NCBI RefSeq assembly: GCF_014805625.2
Contig: NW_023998415.1
Location: 9,400,307-9,464,306 of the forward strand
Origin: Glossina fuscipes
Taxonomy: Eukaryota > Arthropoda > Insecta > Diptera > Glossinidae
DNA length: 64,000 nucleotides
Reading direction: 5' to 3'
In this document: positions 27,176 through 39,300 of the stretch, piece after piece
Layout: the number at the start of each line of letters is the position of its first letter
Numbering within the stretch: the stretch's first letter is position 1
The notes under the pieces: generated by a model
Told to the model about the DNA's origin: nothing
What the model saw: the letters and a program-made list of their open reading frames with translations, nothing else
Database searches by the model: none
Position numbers and translations under genes: made by a program

Positions 27176-30100
27176 CACATTAAATGTATGTGATTTTGAA
27201 AAGTAATTCCATAAAAAAAAATTAGTGCTAATCAATAAATTGCATATTTGGTCTCGTACCAGTATGGCTTTTAATTAGAATTTATTAAAACCTTGACCGC
27301 CCCATCCACGTATGTAAAATACTTAGAAAAATGCAGAACAAAAGAAATAGTCTCTGACCAATAACAGCGTGCGCTTTGCTTCATTATTCAAGCCAGTTTT
27401 TTCTTTAAACGGCCGTTTACTTAAAATTGTTTGTGTTTTTTTTTTTTTGTTTTTTTGCATTTTTTCTTTTTCATTTATTAGCTCCTTTTTCGAGATGATA
27501 GATGACGAAAAAGGTCTAGTGAGTTTGGATAATGTACGCCCTCAAATATCTAGTCCTTGTTTGTCCTATTTTGATATAAAAAAAAAAAAAAACGGTTTTT
27601 AAACGATCGACTTGCACGATGAAATGAACTTGAAATGCCATTCATGATTCATAATGCGAACATTCGCATGCATATGCATTCGTACGTAAATACGTTCATA
27701 AATTGATTCGGCCGACAGCAATGGCCGCATTCGGATAAGTATGTAAAAACGATATGATGAAACTTTATTGCAATCGATTGTGTTGGCTATATGATGTGAA
27801 ATATAAATAAATATATGCATGATATGGCGCAGTCAGCGGGAATGTCCCAATTTTTGGGTCCATCGTCAAAACAGGTCATTACGTTATAATTTAAATGACC
27901 TTGACAGCTGCACAGCTTCTTGCGAGATTCCAGCTTTAACATTTAACTGAAATATGTGTACAATTGTATATATTAAGCACATATATACGCATTCACATAT
28001 ACCAACATAATGTCTAAAACGAGTCTGTTTAATGCGGGCTTTATAGTCAAAGCGGTATTGAATTGTTGATTATTGCTGCAGTAAACCTGTTTTCTTCACG
28101 CACTCAACATGATATTTTATTCTGTTTGTATAAAAGCATTTCGTATCTTTTGTACAAAGTTGGACATATGCATTACACATATGCATATACGTATATATAT
28201 ATATAATAAAGTTTTACCAAAAGCGCACAAAAAAGATGAGATTCGAAATTTTCTTTTAGAATTGTCAGATTTGTGTTGTTGTGTTTATGGTAACTTATGG
28301 TAGACTTAAATCTACATGTTTACCCATGTAGTTTGAAGTTTTAGTCTTAACGGACATGCAAACAGGCGTACGTAACGTTGGTGATTGTGTTTACATAATA
28401 TTTTAAATCAAACGACGAAACTACATGAAACCAATATTTCGTACTGATTATCTGGTTGGCCCTGGCTGTGACACGGGAAAAAATCCTCTTCTGATTAATT
28501 AACAAGTGCGTAAAATGAACAGAAGAGCTCTGACTGAGTCGATGGCGTGCATTACGCCTCTTTGGTCCGTCTGTCTTTTCAATGTTTTTCAAGCAATGTT
28601 TACCTTATCTTAATTGCTTAAACAAGTTATGTAAATAAATAAATTGGCACAAATATATACTATTAAGCATATAAGTCTCTTAGTGTACTCTTTAAAAGTT
28701 AGACAGACCAGCCTAATGTGAACACTTTGAATTTTTTGCTTGTCTTTCAATATGACCTGATCCTCGATATGACTATGCAGTCTGTCGCACTTTTTAGTTT
28801 ACATTATAATATTACACACAATTATTAGTAATAGACGCAAATTTTTTTTATACATGTTTGCCGTATTAGGTAAATAGGAAAGTGGTGATGCGCGCCCATC
28901 ATTTAGTCAATAGCAGACAGAGATGGATTGTAGTTGATTATTTTAGGAATGGGAGAATGTGTATATGCATGAACAAATGACGTTGCGTAGGCTTCATATT
29001 TCATTGTTGATTGCTGTTGTGTTTAAAACTAAGAGACAAATAATAAAATTTAAATTAAACAACAACACACGACCTTTGAGTCATTGAAGTTGTTGTTAAT
29101 TTTTTTTTTATTTAATTTTTTTCTTTTAGTTTACTGCAATTGCCTTGACTTTTATTATTATTTTGATAAACGATTCAGTTTACATGAATTTTCCAACTGC
29201 TGCACTGCACCCTGCAGTCCGCAACACCTGTATTTAGATATTTCTAACTCGTACTCATCAGGCACATCGAGAATTGCTTCAAAACATCTAACCATCTAAC
29301 CATCTAACATAACATGTTAATGTGAAAACTTTTAAGAGGAGCTAAAAAGCGTCTTTGTCTGGTTTTGTTTTGCTTTTCAAGTATTTTTTATGACAGGCTT
29401 CTATGCCTTAAAGCATTTTTAATATTGCAAATCGTTTTGTTAGCTGTTAATTTCATCTTTAAAACCTATAATTCGCGCTTTAACATTTTGCTTATGTCTA
29501 TCTCTCAATAATGCAGACGTGTTTGTTAAGCGGCTTTTCAAATACTTTTGCATTCCAGTTCATAGTTTAGAGCTTCAAGTGGCTCAATTTGTGCATACAC
29601 TCGAACGTTAATGTTTGTTGTTCTTCTTGCAAATTTTAACTAAATACGCATTTAGCTGGTGACCAAATTTATTTTATTACTGTGACAAGGGAAAAAAAAA
29701 TGATATAAAAAAAACACATCGCAAAAGATGAAACCACTTTATGCATCCTTTATAGTTACCTAGGTCATTTGGATTAACAACTTATGACATTTTAATTACA
29801 GTGTAGAGTATGATTGACATTTTATGAAATGAGAAAAAAAAAAAAAAAAAAATGCATAAAGTTATAGTCTGTTTTTGGCTCTGTCCCCCCTCCACCCCCC
29901 TGAGCGGTGAAATTGAAATCTTTTTCATGCCTGACGTCATATAATCTATAATACATCGCTCAGTAAGTTTTCGGTCTAAGAAATGTACGGTAACACTGTT
30001 GATAGAATCAACTTTCAAACGACACGTCTCAGACCGCCTACTCAGCACCTCTCGGCTGAGTTCGAAATATGTTGTATTTTTTTTTTTTTTTCAAAGCAGC

Positions 30101-31934
30101 CCATAGCCCACAATATCATAGTCACCAAACAGTAACGTGAAGCAGAAATACATTAAAAATCACGACGACGACAATGGCCCTGATCGTGCAATTACCAAAA
30201 ATCTTTTCCTTTTTATATATTCACTCCAAGTGGGGTGTATTTAAGGTCTGCCCATAAAGCTAAAATAATTTTTTTTTTTTTTTATATTTTTATGTACTAC
30301 TTTTTTGCAATCGTTTGAGATAAGTCCGATTCTAAAAACTGATGTGCATAACTGGAGAATTGGTTTGCAACGACCAAATTAATGTTTAACTTGGAATATA
30401 TCTAAGAGCGAAAAGTATTCTTTTATTTGATATTTCCGTTCTTTGAACAATCGTATCGTGAAAAATTGTTAAAGAAGTTCCTTAGAACGCTAAAATATTT
30501 ATACGAGTTAAAATGAAGAGAGAAAAGCATATTAAAAAAAAATTCGTTTAGTATTAGTATAATCGACCTTCTTAAATCCTTTCATTAAAAATTTTAAATT
30601 TTATTTATTGGCTCGCGTTCCCGAAGACGTAAACTTCCTTGTATTTAACAGACAATTCGGTAATCGATAAAAATTAATATAACATAAGGGGCATAAGGGG
30701 AAACGTGTAATATATAATCAATAAGGAAAAATAACTTATTCTTACTTAAATTAGGTATAAAAAAAAAGTTGACCAATATACGCGACAGCCATTTACCCAT
30801 AAAATTTTCGAAATAACTCATGAACTATCTCTAGTATCGAGTAAAGTATGCGCGAAAAAGTAGCTGAAAGGGGAACTTAGTTTTTTGGCGTAACGTAATC
30901 AATGGCAGTCGTATAGACAGTATTTTTTTTTTTTTTTTCTTATATAACGGCTAAAATTCCCCACATACCATTTATATAAATGCATATTTGTATGAATGTA
31001 TAAAAAGTTCCGTTACTAATCGGAATTACTGCGCGGTGTTGTAATCAACGTAAATCTTTTAATTGAAAATAAGCCTTTCGGAAATCAAGATTAAATTTAA
31101 TCCATCTCACACAAACTGACAATTCATAGAATTTCATCATAGACAAAACGATGTTTTTACTTTTGCAATTGCTTGCCTTTCAGGTTTAATATCAGGCATG
31201 AGATTTGCACGGAAACGAGTAATCTAAGTTGAAAGATTTTAAAATGTAGCGTTCAATACGCACACAGTTAGGTAAATACATGCATGCATTTATATGCAAT
31301 AATTTTTAACATTTTGTAATTAACAGAGGCGGATCTTCTCCGTTAACTGCTTTTGCGACTTTATACAATTTAATTGAAATCGTTTTAATTTAGCTGATAG
31401 CATAGATTGGGGAGAATTGAATGAAAGCCCTTCTTAACAAAAGTTAAAAATAAAACAATTCAGTATATAGCGCCTAAATTCCTACTAATTAACCAAAAGT
31501 TGAAATTGAAATCTTTAGCCTTACCAAAGAGAGTATAGTCTCTTAAAACTCAAAAAAATGCCTTCAGGTATTTGCAGTTACATTATTTACTACAAGTCAA
31601 ACGGCACTAGGCAAATAGATTAGGTTAAGAACTTTGATTTTTTATTCAAGTTTATCTTAAATAAACTTCTGTTTTACCAAATACCTTGATATATATAAAT
31701 CGCTATATATAAAAGTGACATAAGAAGAACATTTAGAAAAAAATTTTTTTAATGATAAAAGTTAACTGAAACAAGAAGATCGGCTTTCCTCAAAACTCTG
31801 GCAAAGGAAATTTTTAATACAACATATACCCTTAGTACAACATATAGGGTAGATGAATATTTTGCATTCTTCTTTGCTTTTACCAAAGCTCTTCGACTTT
31901 CCAAGTTACCTTTCTGCGTTCCTTGCTGAAAAGT

Positions 31935-32060
31935 TTTAATTGTACCCTACACCACTTGTGTATGGTACAATGTATATAAAGTTTGTGCGAACGTTTCTAA
32001 CACGGACAAGAGCTTAAGATAGACCCACCTTTTATTATACCAAGTATTATATCTATTAAG
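31935..32060 (-). repeat. family A repeat fragment, reversed
   Basis: It reads as the reverse complement of a family-A terminus: 'gtaccctacaccacttgtgt' at one end and 'gatagacccaccttttatta' at the other, matching 'gggtctatcttaagtcctt...gggtata' of copy 1 when inverted. It is a terminal fragment only and forms an inverted pair with the fragment that ends near 32645. Confidence 0.55.
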
Positions 32061-32180
32061 CCTTTCTATAAAGGTTTCTTCACTATGCACGCTTTCATGA
32101 AAAATATGCTTTTGCACGAAAATAATGTATAACTATTGATGTACCTGTATTGCCAAAACGAGTAAATAATTGTATAAGAT

Positions 32181-32292
32181 GAAGTGGTGTGGTCGGCGTT
32201 GTCCGACTATAATATTCTTAATTGTTTTAATTATTTTTAATGTTGAAGGAGTAAAATCATTATAGTGCGCCACGGCTCAACTATACCACTTC
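32181..32292. mobile_element. small element with imperfect terminal inverted repeats (MITE-like)
   Basis: The left end GAAGTGGTGTGGTCGG... and the reverse complement of the right end GAAGTGGTATAGTTGA... agree over the outer eight bases. They agree again at ACTATAAT about 25 bases in, with weaker similarity between. The unit is 112 bp, AT-rich inside and non-coding. It lies between two inverted fragments of family A. No clear target-site duplication is visible, so it could also be a decayed foldback. Confidence 0.4.
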
Positions 32293-32645
32293 GTTTAACA
32301 AAGTTACTCATATAGCGACCTTTGAATCTAAGGCTTTATATGGGGTATTGGTCAAAAAAGCGGTCCGCTCGGAATAGTTTTTAATAGCGCTCGTCCTTGC
32401 ACTAAAACACGTTGGCGTACCAAATTTCATCAAAATATCTTCAAAACTGCGACTTCTAGGATTAACACAAGAACACAAGATAGACAGACGGAGAGACAAG
32501 TTTAAATCAATTTGGAGATATATAAAATGATTCTGAATCGATCGGTGTAATAAAGGATGGCGTGTATCCCGATTCCTACTAGGTCCGTACGTGCGTAATA
32601 TATCTTGCCCTGCACCACAAGTGGTGTAGGGCTTAAAAATCGATT
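32293..32645 (+). repeat. dispersed repeat, family A (3' part)
   Basis: It has the 3' blocks of family A: 'gcactaaaacacgttggcg', 'aaatttcatcaaaatatctt', 'gatagacagacggagagac' and 'ttctgaatcgatcggtgta'. It ends in a near-perfect hairpin, CCCTGCACCAC-AA-GTGGTGTAGGG (about 32609-32632). A terminal hairpin is expected for Helitron/Helentron relatives. The 135-codon minus-strand open frame across it is a repeat shadow. Confidence 0.65.
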
Positions 32646-35600
32646 TCAAAGAACTGTCAACTGTGTCCGATCGAAAAAGAGATCCAAATATGTTTCTGGT
32701 TTTGGGAAAATCCATTCGTTTTTACTAATTTACGAATTATGATTTCATATACAGTTCACAGGGTTCTTCGGATTGGTCAATATTCGCTAGTATAATGTTT
32801 TAAAATCGATTCTAAGACTTTCATGGGGGAAAAGTGAATTTATTAGTTAAGAAAGACGGAAATTTATGTTGTATCACGGTATTATTTTAAACGGAGTCTT
32901 AATAAGGAATCTAAACTTAGTTTTAATCGGCTTGTGAAAAAGATCTATGAAAAATTTTCATGAGACCTAAAACATATATATCCCAAAATATATCTACATA
33001 TGTCCCAATATTTACGCAATATTTGAATTAAGTAGAAAACAGCGTTGTTTTTGTTTTAATTAAAATTTTTTTATTCAGTTATAACATGTACAGGATTTGG
33101 CCTCCACGACATTTGCCCAAGTAAATGCCATTGCTTGACCAGCCTCGTCTTCGAAGAAGTTTGATCAAACTTTTCATTATTTTTGAAATATTGTCCAGCA
33201 ATGAAAACGTATTGCAATCTCGGGTAATGTTTCATGTTTACTAACTCTAAGCTGTCATTTGTCAAACGAACCGTTTTTTTATTGTTTGAGTTATCAACAG
33301 TCTATCGTGCATTGCGTAAATTCTGGATACCTGATATGGACATATATATTTACGGTTTTCATAGTTTATAGATTCTCTTTCTTCAATATATTGATCAATC
33401 GAACATGCCGTAGCTATTGAAAAAATGTCAATAATTTAGATTATGTAGCATCAATGAAAATCGTGAAAATACGATAATGAATTAACAACGTTAGGCTTGT
33501 TTGAATCTACTTTTTTCGAAAATAAAAGCGTTCTAAATATTCTATACTCGACGATCGTATTATGTGGAAGGTGTGAGATTGAGGAATAACTAGCAATCCG
33601 CCAAGTTATGTTCGAAGGAAGAACCAGGTTGTTATTTTTTCTCTCTCTCTGCCTCCACTTGAAATTATGTGGGCCGCATTGCGGAAGACCTTAGCTGAAT
33701 TTAGAGAATCGAATAGGGAGAGGTAAATGAGATGTTCTGGAGGAAGGCAATTTTAAGGAGCGTACTCGTTGGTTGTGACGGGCTGCAACTTCTCGTCTTC
33801 GGTCCATTTGGGAAGATAAATAAAATTTTTTTTTTTTTTTTTAAAGTCACCATTTGAACACACCTATGAACAATTTTCTTAATAGCTTCGAAGGCACTCT
33901 TGGCATGATCTGTGCCGGATTAGAATGCGTGATAGATGAATTTAATAAGGAGTTCATTACGTTCACGTCTACCTCGCAACTCTAAAGCTTGACTGAAATG
34001 CAAACAATTTCATATTTTTAGGTATTTTTATTATGAAAAAATTTGCTTGGATATGAAAATGTGGTAAAGGTGAAGACTCATTTATAGATTTGGGTTTCGT
34101 GTTTATTTTGATTTTTATATTTTCTCATATTAAACATTATTCGTAAAGGTGTGTATGTAAGTACATAAATATGCATACCATAAGAAGTTATACAAATGCA
34201 TTTTGACAAACATTCGTGACGGCTGCGGTACACGCACTTTAATTTTACGTATTTGTATTTATATGTAAATCATGACGAATTTGTACGGTGCACATTATTA
34301 CATTGATTATGTTGTTCAATCTTTTTCGTATGCAAAGATTTTTTTTTTTTTTTTTGTTTTTTCGAAAGCAAAAAGCAAAAGCACATAAAAAAAAACCGAA
34401 CGAAAGCGCGTTTGACATTTAAGTAAAAACCAGTCAGATGAACCGGATCTTAAGGTAGAATTTAAATGGAAGCAAGACTGGCGGTACCAGTGTGTGTACA
34501 AAATAATTTGAATAAATTAAATTAAAAAAATGTCGCAGTACACGTACGTATCTGTATTAGAACATACATATAAGTCATGTGAAAGACAACAATAGGTATA
34601 ACAAATGAATGAAGCGAATTTGAAACGCCTACTATTTCAAAATACTATTTAGTATTATTTAACTTTGTGTGTTGTTGTTCACTTTTTCAAAATAAAACTA
34701 TGCATATCCCAAAAATTTCGTTCAAGTTTTCGTAGAGATTGGAAATCATAAATAAAAAGCGCTACAAAAGTAACGATATAATTAATGAGCTACCCTACTT
34801 CGGTAGGGAGTTGAAACGTTTTCGAACTTTCTTTTTACTTATTTGATTTTTATGACCGCAAGTGTTTTGCAACCTTCTTAGATATTAATATTAATATGTT
34901 TTTGCAACACCTACTCCGAGCGGATCATATAAATATGATAACGATATTCAGTTCATTTAGAGCATTTAGTTCGTCATACATAGCAGTCTCGGAATAATAG
35001 TTTATATGCGAATAGTTATAATGCGATGATATGCTGGAAAGTCAAAGTAATCGATATATGATTTGTTCTTTCTACTTATTGCGGTGAGGCTATCTTAAGC
35101 TTAAGCGAAATAGTTTTTTGGAAATTTTTTAGTAAAACTACTTAAAATTAAGTGAAGAACGTGGATTGTTTACCAAACATTCAGCATTCATTGATTATAA
35201 TAAATATATATTTTTATTGACGGGCAATAGGTGATGTAAAATTCGGATAGGAAAGACTATTTCTTTTACAATATTTCTTTATTTATTTCTTAAGCTAATA
35301 GCAGAGTTGCGGGTACATGTGCCAGCGTTTTTCAAAAAATTTTTGGTCATTTAGCATGTGGGCTAAGATGATTACTCAAACTTTCTGAAACGGATCTTAG
35401 CTTCGCATTAATTATTTACCTGAAATGTAACTTTTTCTATATATGGACATAAAAAAACATACTCGATTAAATTTAGAGAGTGGATAATATTGCAAAATTA
35501 TATCGGATAGCTACGCGTTACCGCTGCGTAAAATTGATTTTTTCTTTTAGTTTATAGAACAGAAAAAAGTAAATGTGTTATATTGCGTCACGGTCTACGA

Positions 35601-35654
35601 TTAAATACCGTCCTACAATTATTCATATAATAAATAAATTTCCAAACTAAAGCA
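32646..35654. other. intergenic region, no gene recognised
   Basis: AT-rich with T runs near 33823-33842 and 34340-34356. All open frames are under 65 codons. Nothing further can be supported. Confidence 0.4.
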
Positions 35655-35839
35655 TTATGGGAGATAGTTGGGTAACTGGTCCCCAATACCGTTCGCTTTT
35701 AGGCCAAAACACGTTGGCAAGGCGAATTTTATGAAAATTTTTTAAAAAATTTCGATCTGTAAATTGAAAATAAGAATATACAATGAACAGATGGACAGAC
35801 AAGCTTGTTTCGATTCAGAATTTTTTTCCGGCTCCATCG

Positions 35840-35871
<32 letters not shown>

Positions 35872-35920
35872 GGTCTATCTCAATTGCTCTTGGGTGTTAC
35901 ATATATGTGTACATATACCC
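35655..35920 (+). repeat. family A repeat fragment
   Basis: It carries 'aggccaaaacacgttggcaa', 'gaattttatgaaaatttttt', 'gatggacagacaagcttgtt' and 'cgattcagaat', then a TA microsatellite (35843-35871) and 'aggtctatctcaattgctct'. These are the 3' blocks of family A in diverged form. Confidence 0.55.
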
Positions 35921-36321
35921 GGGATACCTTTATATCGTAAGTAATGCCGAGCGTAATAGAATTTCAAAAGTGAAACGAATGAAACACCTGCGCTAGCGCA
36001 ATGCTCTCTCGTGATTAGCTTACTAAGGCTGCCGAGTGACGGCTAAACCACGACCACCGAACGGATATTCAACAATAAGTGAACATTCGAAGCATCTTAT
36101 TTTAATGCAAAACAAAATATCCTTAGAAACTAATGGTTATGATAGATATTACATGAAAACTTTGGAATTATGCCAAGAACTCGGGAAACATATTCGGCAA
36201 TATTCAATAACAAATATATTCCTCGGTATTAATTGACAGATTTATTGTTTACAAGTGATATGTGAGGTCATCCTTACATTTTCGTGATGTTTAGAAAATT
36301 TTAAAATATTTTACAGAAATA

Positions 36322-36369
36322 ATGACAAACTTAATGCGTGAAAAAGAAATTTTTTGCAAATGTGAATGC
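36322..36369 (+). CDS. cuticle gene exon 1 (putative start)
   Basis: Sixteen codons from ATG 36322 to a GTAAGT donor at 36370, phase 0. A second in-frame ATG lies at 36334. CPR genes usually split the signal peptide with a first short intron, and exon 2 here holds the hydrophobic core, which supports an upstream start of this kind. The residues IFCKCEC are poor for a signal peptide. An acceptor-like TTTTACAG at 36309-36316 also leaves room for this to be an internal exon, so the true start could lie further upstream. Confidence 0.5.
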
Positions 36370-39300
36370 GTAAGTTTTATAATTAATTCACTTATGTGAT
36401 TTTTGTCTTTTCTTTGTATACTTGACAGGCCATTGCGTGCATCTTTATCCAGTCCGTCATTACTGCGAAGTTAGATGCACAAAACCGTCGTCTAATTCTC
36501 GACATAAAAGATCAGAAAACCACCAATAAACAATATTACTCTTCTAATTTTGATACAAGTAAGTAAACGTTTCTAATTTGTACGTTGGCCTCACATTCTA
36601 GCCATTTATACTTACATATTTACATACTTACATACGTACAATTTTGTGGTATTAAGTTTTCTCTTCTCACTTAGCAATTGCTCCACATATAGGTATCTAT
36701 GATTAACTTATCTTCCTCCATACTTTCAATTTAGTTCTCTCAACTTTACGCTTAATTTTACTTTTTTTCCATATATATCTAAAATATTTTCTTACCTTTC
36801 TAAATTACTTTTACTGTTGCTCACCATGAGATCACATTGAAAGACCTACTAGTTTTATGTGTTCATATATGTAACAATTAGCCGCATTCTTGTCCTTGAT
36901 TTTGTATTTTGTTTTTTTTTTTTTTTTTTTTGTAAATTTTATTTATAACAATAACTTCTCCTTTTGGTTCTCTTTAATGCAAGAAAATTAAAAAAAAAAA
37001 AATAAAAAAAAAAAAAAAAAAAAAGAAACTAACTTAACTCTTTCCCGTAGTCGTAGCAAAATAAAAATCATATAAAAACATGCTGTAAATGCTGCAATTA
37101 TTCGTACATAATAATAAGTAAGGCCTTGTGCAACTATACTCAAAGCCGCATATATGCATACATGCTCGTATATTTGCTCTGTGTAAATGTATAGTATTTT
37201 GTGTTTTTTGTGAAAGAATAATAATCTTTACTGTGAACAATAAATGCGTAATTTATCGTATATGTCTTTTATAAACAAAGTTAAACGAAGGAAATGTAAA
37301 GATACATAATTTATCTCGATTGAACGAATATATATATATGTATCATTTAGCTTCTAAATGTAATCGTAAAAATGTACAGCTTTATGAAATCGTACCAAGA
37401 AAGAGAGTTATAGTCGAACGAGCTCGAATCCGTGTATACCCACTACTAATATGTCAGTTTTGCAGTGAACAATCTCTAAGAAGGTTTAGTGTGGGGGGAC
37501 TCACGTTTACTTAAATATTTATACAAAATAAATAATAGTTTTTTTTTTTGTTTTCTTTTCGGAACACTAATAAACACACTATTGTCATTTTGTACTACGT
37601 ATATTATAAAAATTGTGCCAATTATGCATATGTTTATGAGTTCTTTTCCGAGAATTTGGCATCATTGGTCGAAGTACGTTTTTTGGCTAAACGTCTTGAT
37701 GTGTGCCGTTCTGACAAGTGAAACTCTTTGTATGGAGTTTCAAGGTAGGCAAGCTAATGAACTATTGGACGTAGCACAGTCCGTTGTACTTCTGTTCATA
37801 TGCTACTTCAAAACAATGACCAGTTTTCATTCAATAATCTTAATGATAATTAATTGTCCAAATGTCTTGCAAAGACTTGAAAATAAAATGGGAATAAATT
37901 GCCGATCAAAGTGTCATCTTTGGTACTATTTTTTTCAAAATGTATGCAGAAAAAGCTTTAGCTCAGCTCCAATTATACCATATGAAGAAATTGTAAAAAC
38001 ATCATAGCCGGGCAAGGCCGCCTAATATAATTTTTCATTCATTTTCAAATCAACCAAAAATTGTTCCTTGTTTTCATATAAATAAAAACTTAATTATCAT
38101 CGGAGTGCTCATATGAATGGAAACCAAGACAGATGTTGTTCATCTAAACGACTACTTTCCGTGGGGACCATATATGGGGCACGACCAAAAAAAATGGATC
38201 TGTTTGGTGCAAATTTTGTGCAGCGAATTTTAATGTTAAATCACTGTTAAGGACCATTTCTCAACATACAAGAGAAAAAAGTTAGACCTTCTAGTTCTAA
38301 GGGCTTACTTTCCGTAGGGACGGCTGTGGACTGTCAGCTACAAATTTTCTAAAACAGTTAAGTATGCTGAAACAGTTTTATTCAGCGATTTTTGCCAAAA
38401 AATGTTAACAATTGCGAATTTGTTTATATAACGACCTTTTCCCGATTCCGGCATCATATGGGTAGTGGTCGTAAAAGTGAACCGATGCAGTTAATTTCTA
38501 ACAGGGTTTGTCCTTGCTCTAAAAAAAAAGTCAGCGCACCAAATGCCATCAAAATGTCTCTGAATTTGCAACCAATAAAGTGAACAAAATTATACATGGG
38601 CCAATGCCAACGGGCAGATAAACAAACAAGTTTGTATATGATTAGAATATAATTCCGAGTCCAACCCTACGATAACAGTTGATCGTATCTTAAGTTTTTC
38701 TGGATGGTACTTATATCCATACAAACGTTGCGTATCATTGCAACTGTTTCTATACAAGTTTATGTGAAAGCGTCAGCGTTTTGAGACGTTGAGGAGGAAA
38801 TTGTTATGATATCTGTTGGTAGGTACTACCTATGAAGGAATGAAAAAAATTTGCGCTATCTAGTGGTGGGTAAACAAAATAGTATACTATTGTTTATATA
38901 CGGCATTAGTAAAATCGGTCTTTTACTATACATCTATACATACACAAATATAAATTGTATATAAAAATTAAAGAAGAAAAAAAAAGAAAAAGAAAATACG
39001 GAATTGAATTTTTTCCAACTTGTAAATATTATCAGACAACGAGGCTCAATTTAATATACGTATTTTTATATGTCGTGTCAAAGGATGTGTCGCATAAGAA
39101 AAGCTTTGCTTTCTCATTCTATTCACCACTGCTCTGTTACTGAACTGCTAAATACAATATAACTAAACCTTAACTTGCCAATTCTTGCCCTGTCTGTATT
39201 GCCTTATGATTATTCGATATATCTTTGTTAATTAAAGGAGTCTTTAGGTTATAAAATGGAAATTTTTCATTTACTCGCGAAAAAAAAAATTGTCTTCTAT

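Larger units (their letters stand above)
24991..31934. other. intergenic region, no gene recognised
   Basis: Contains the GACT tetranucleotide tract, an ATG-rich and a CA/TA tract near 27 kb, and many homopolymer runs. Overlapping frames of 64 and 87 codons near 25.33-25.59 kb and one of 88 codons near 29.78-30.05 kb show no recognisable domain. No support for a gene. Confidence 0.4.

Noticed and set aside
29288..29310. 'ctaaccat' repeats as a telomere-like tract
   Set aside because: Only three units; too short to mean anything.
32308..32715. 135-codon minus-strand open frame
   Set aside because: It lies almost wholly inside a family-A repeat, so it is not an independent gene.
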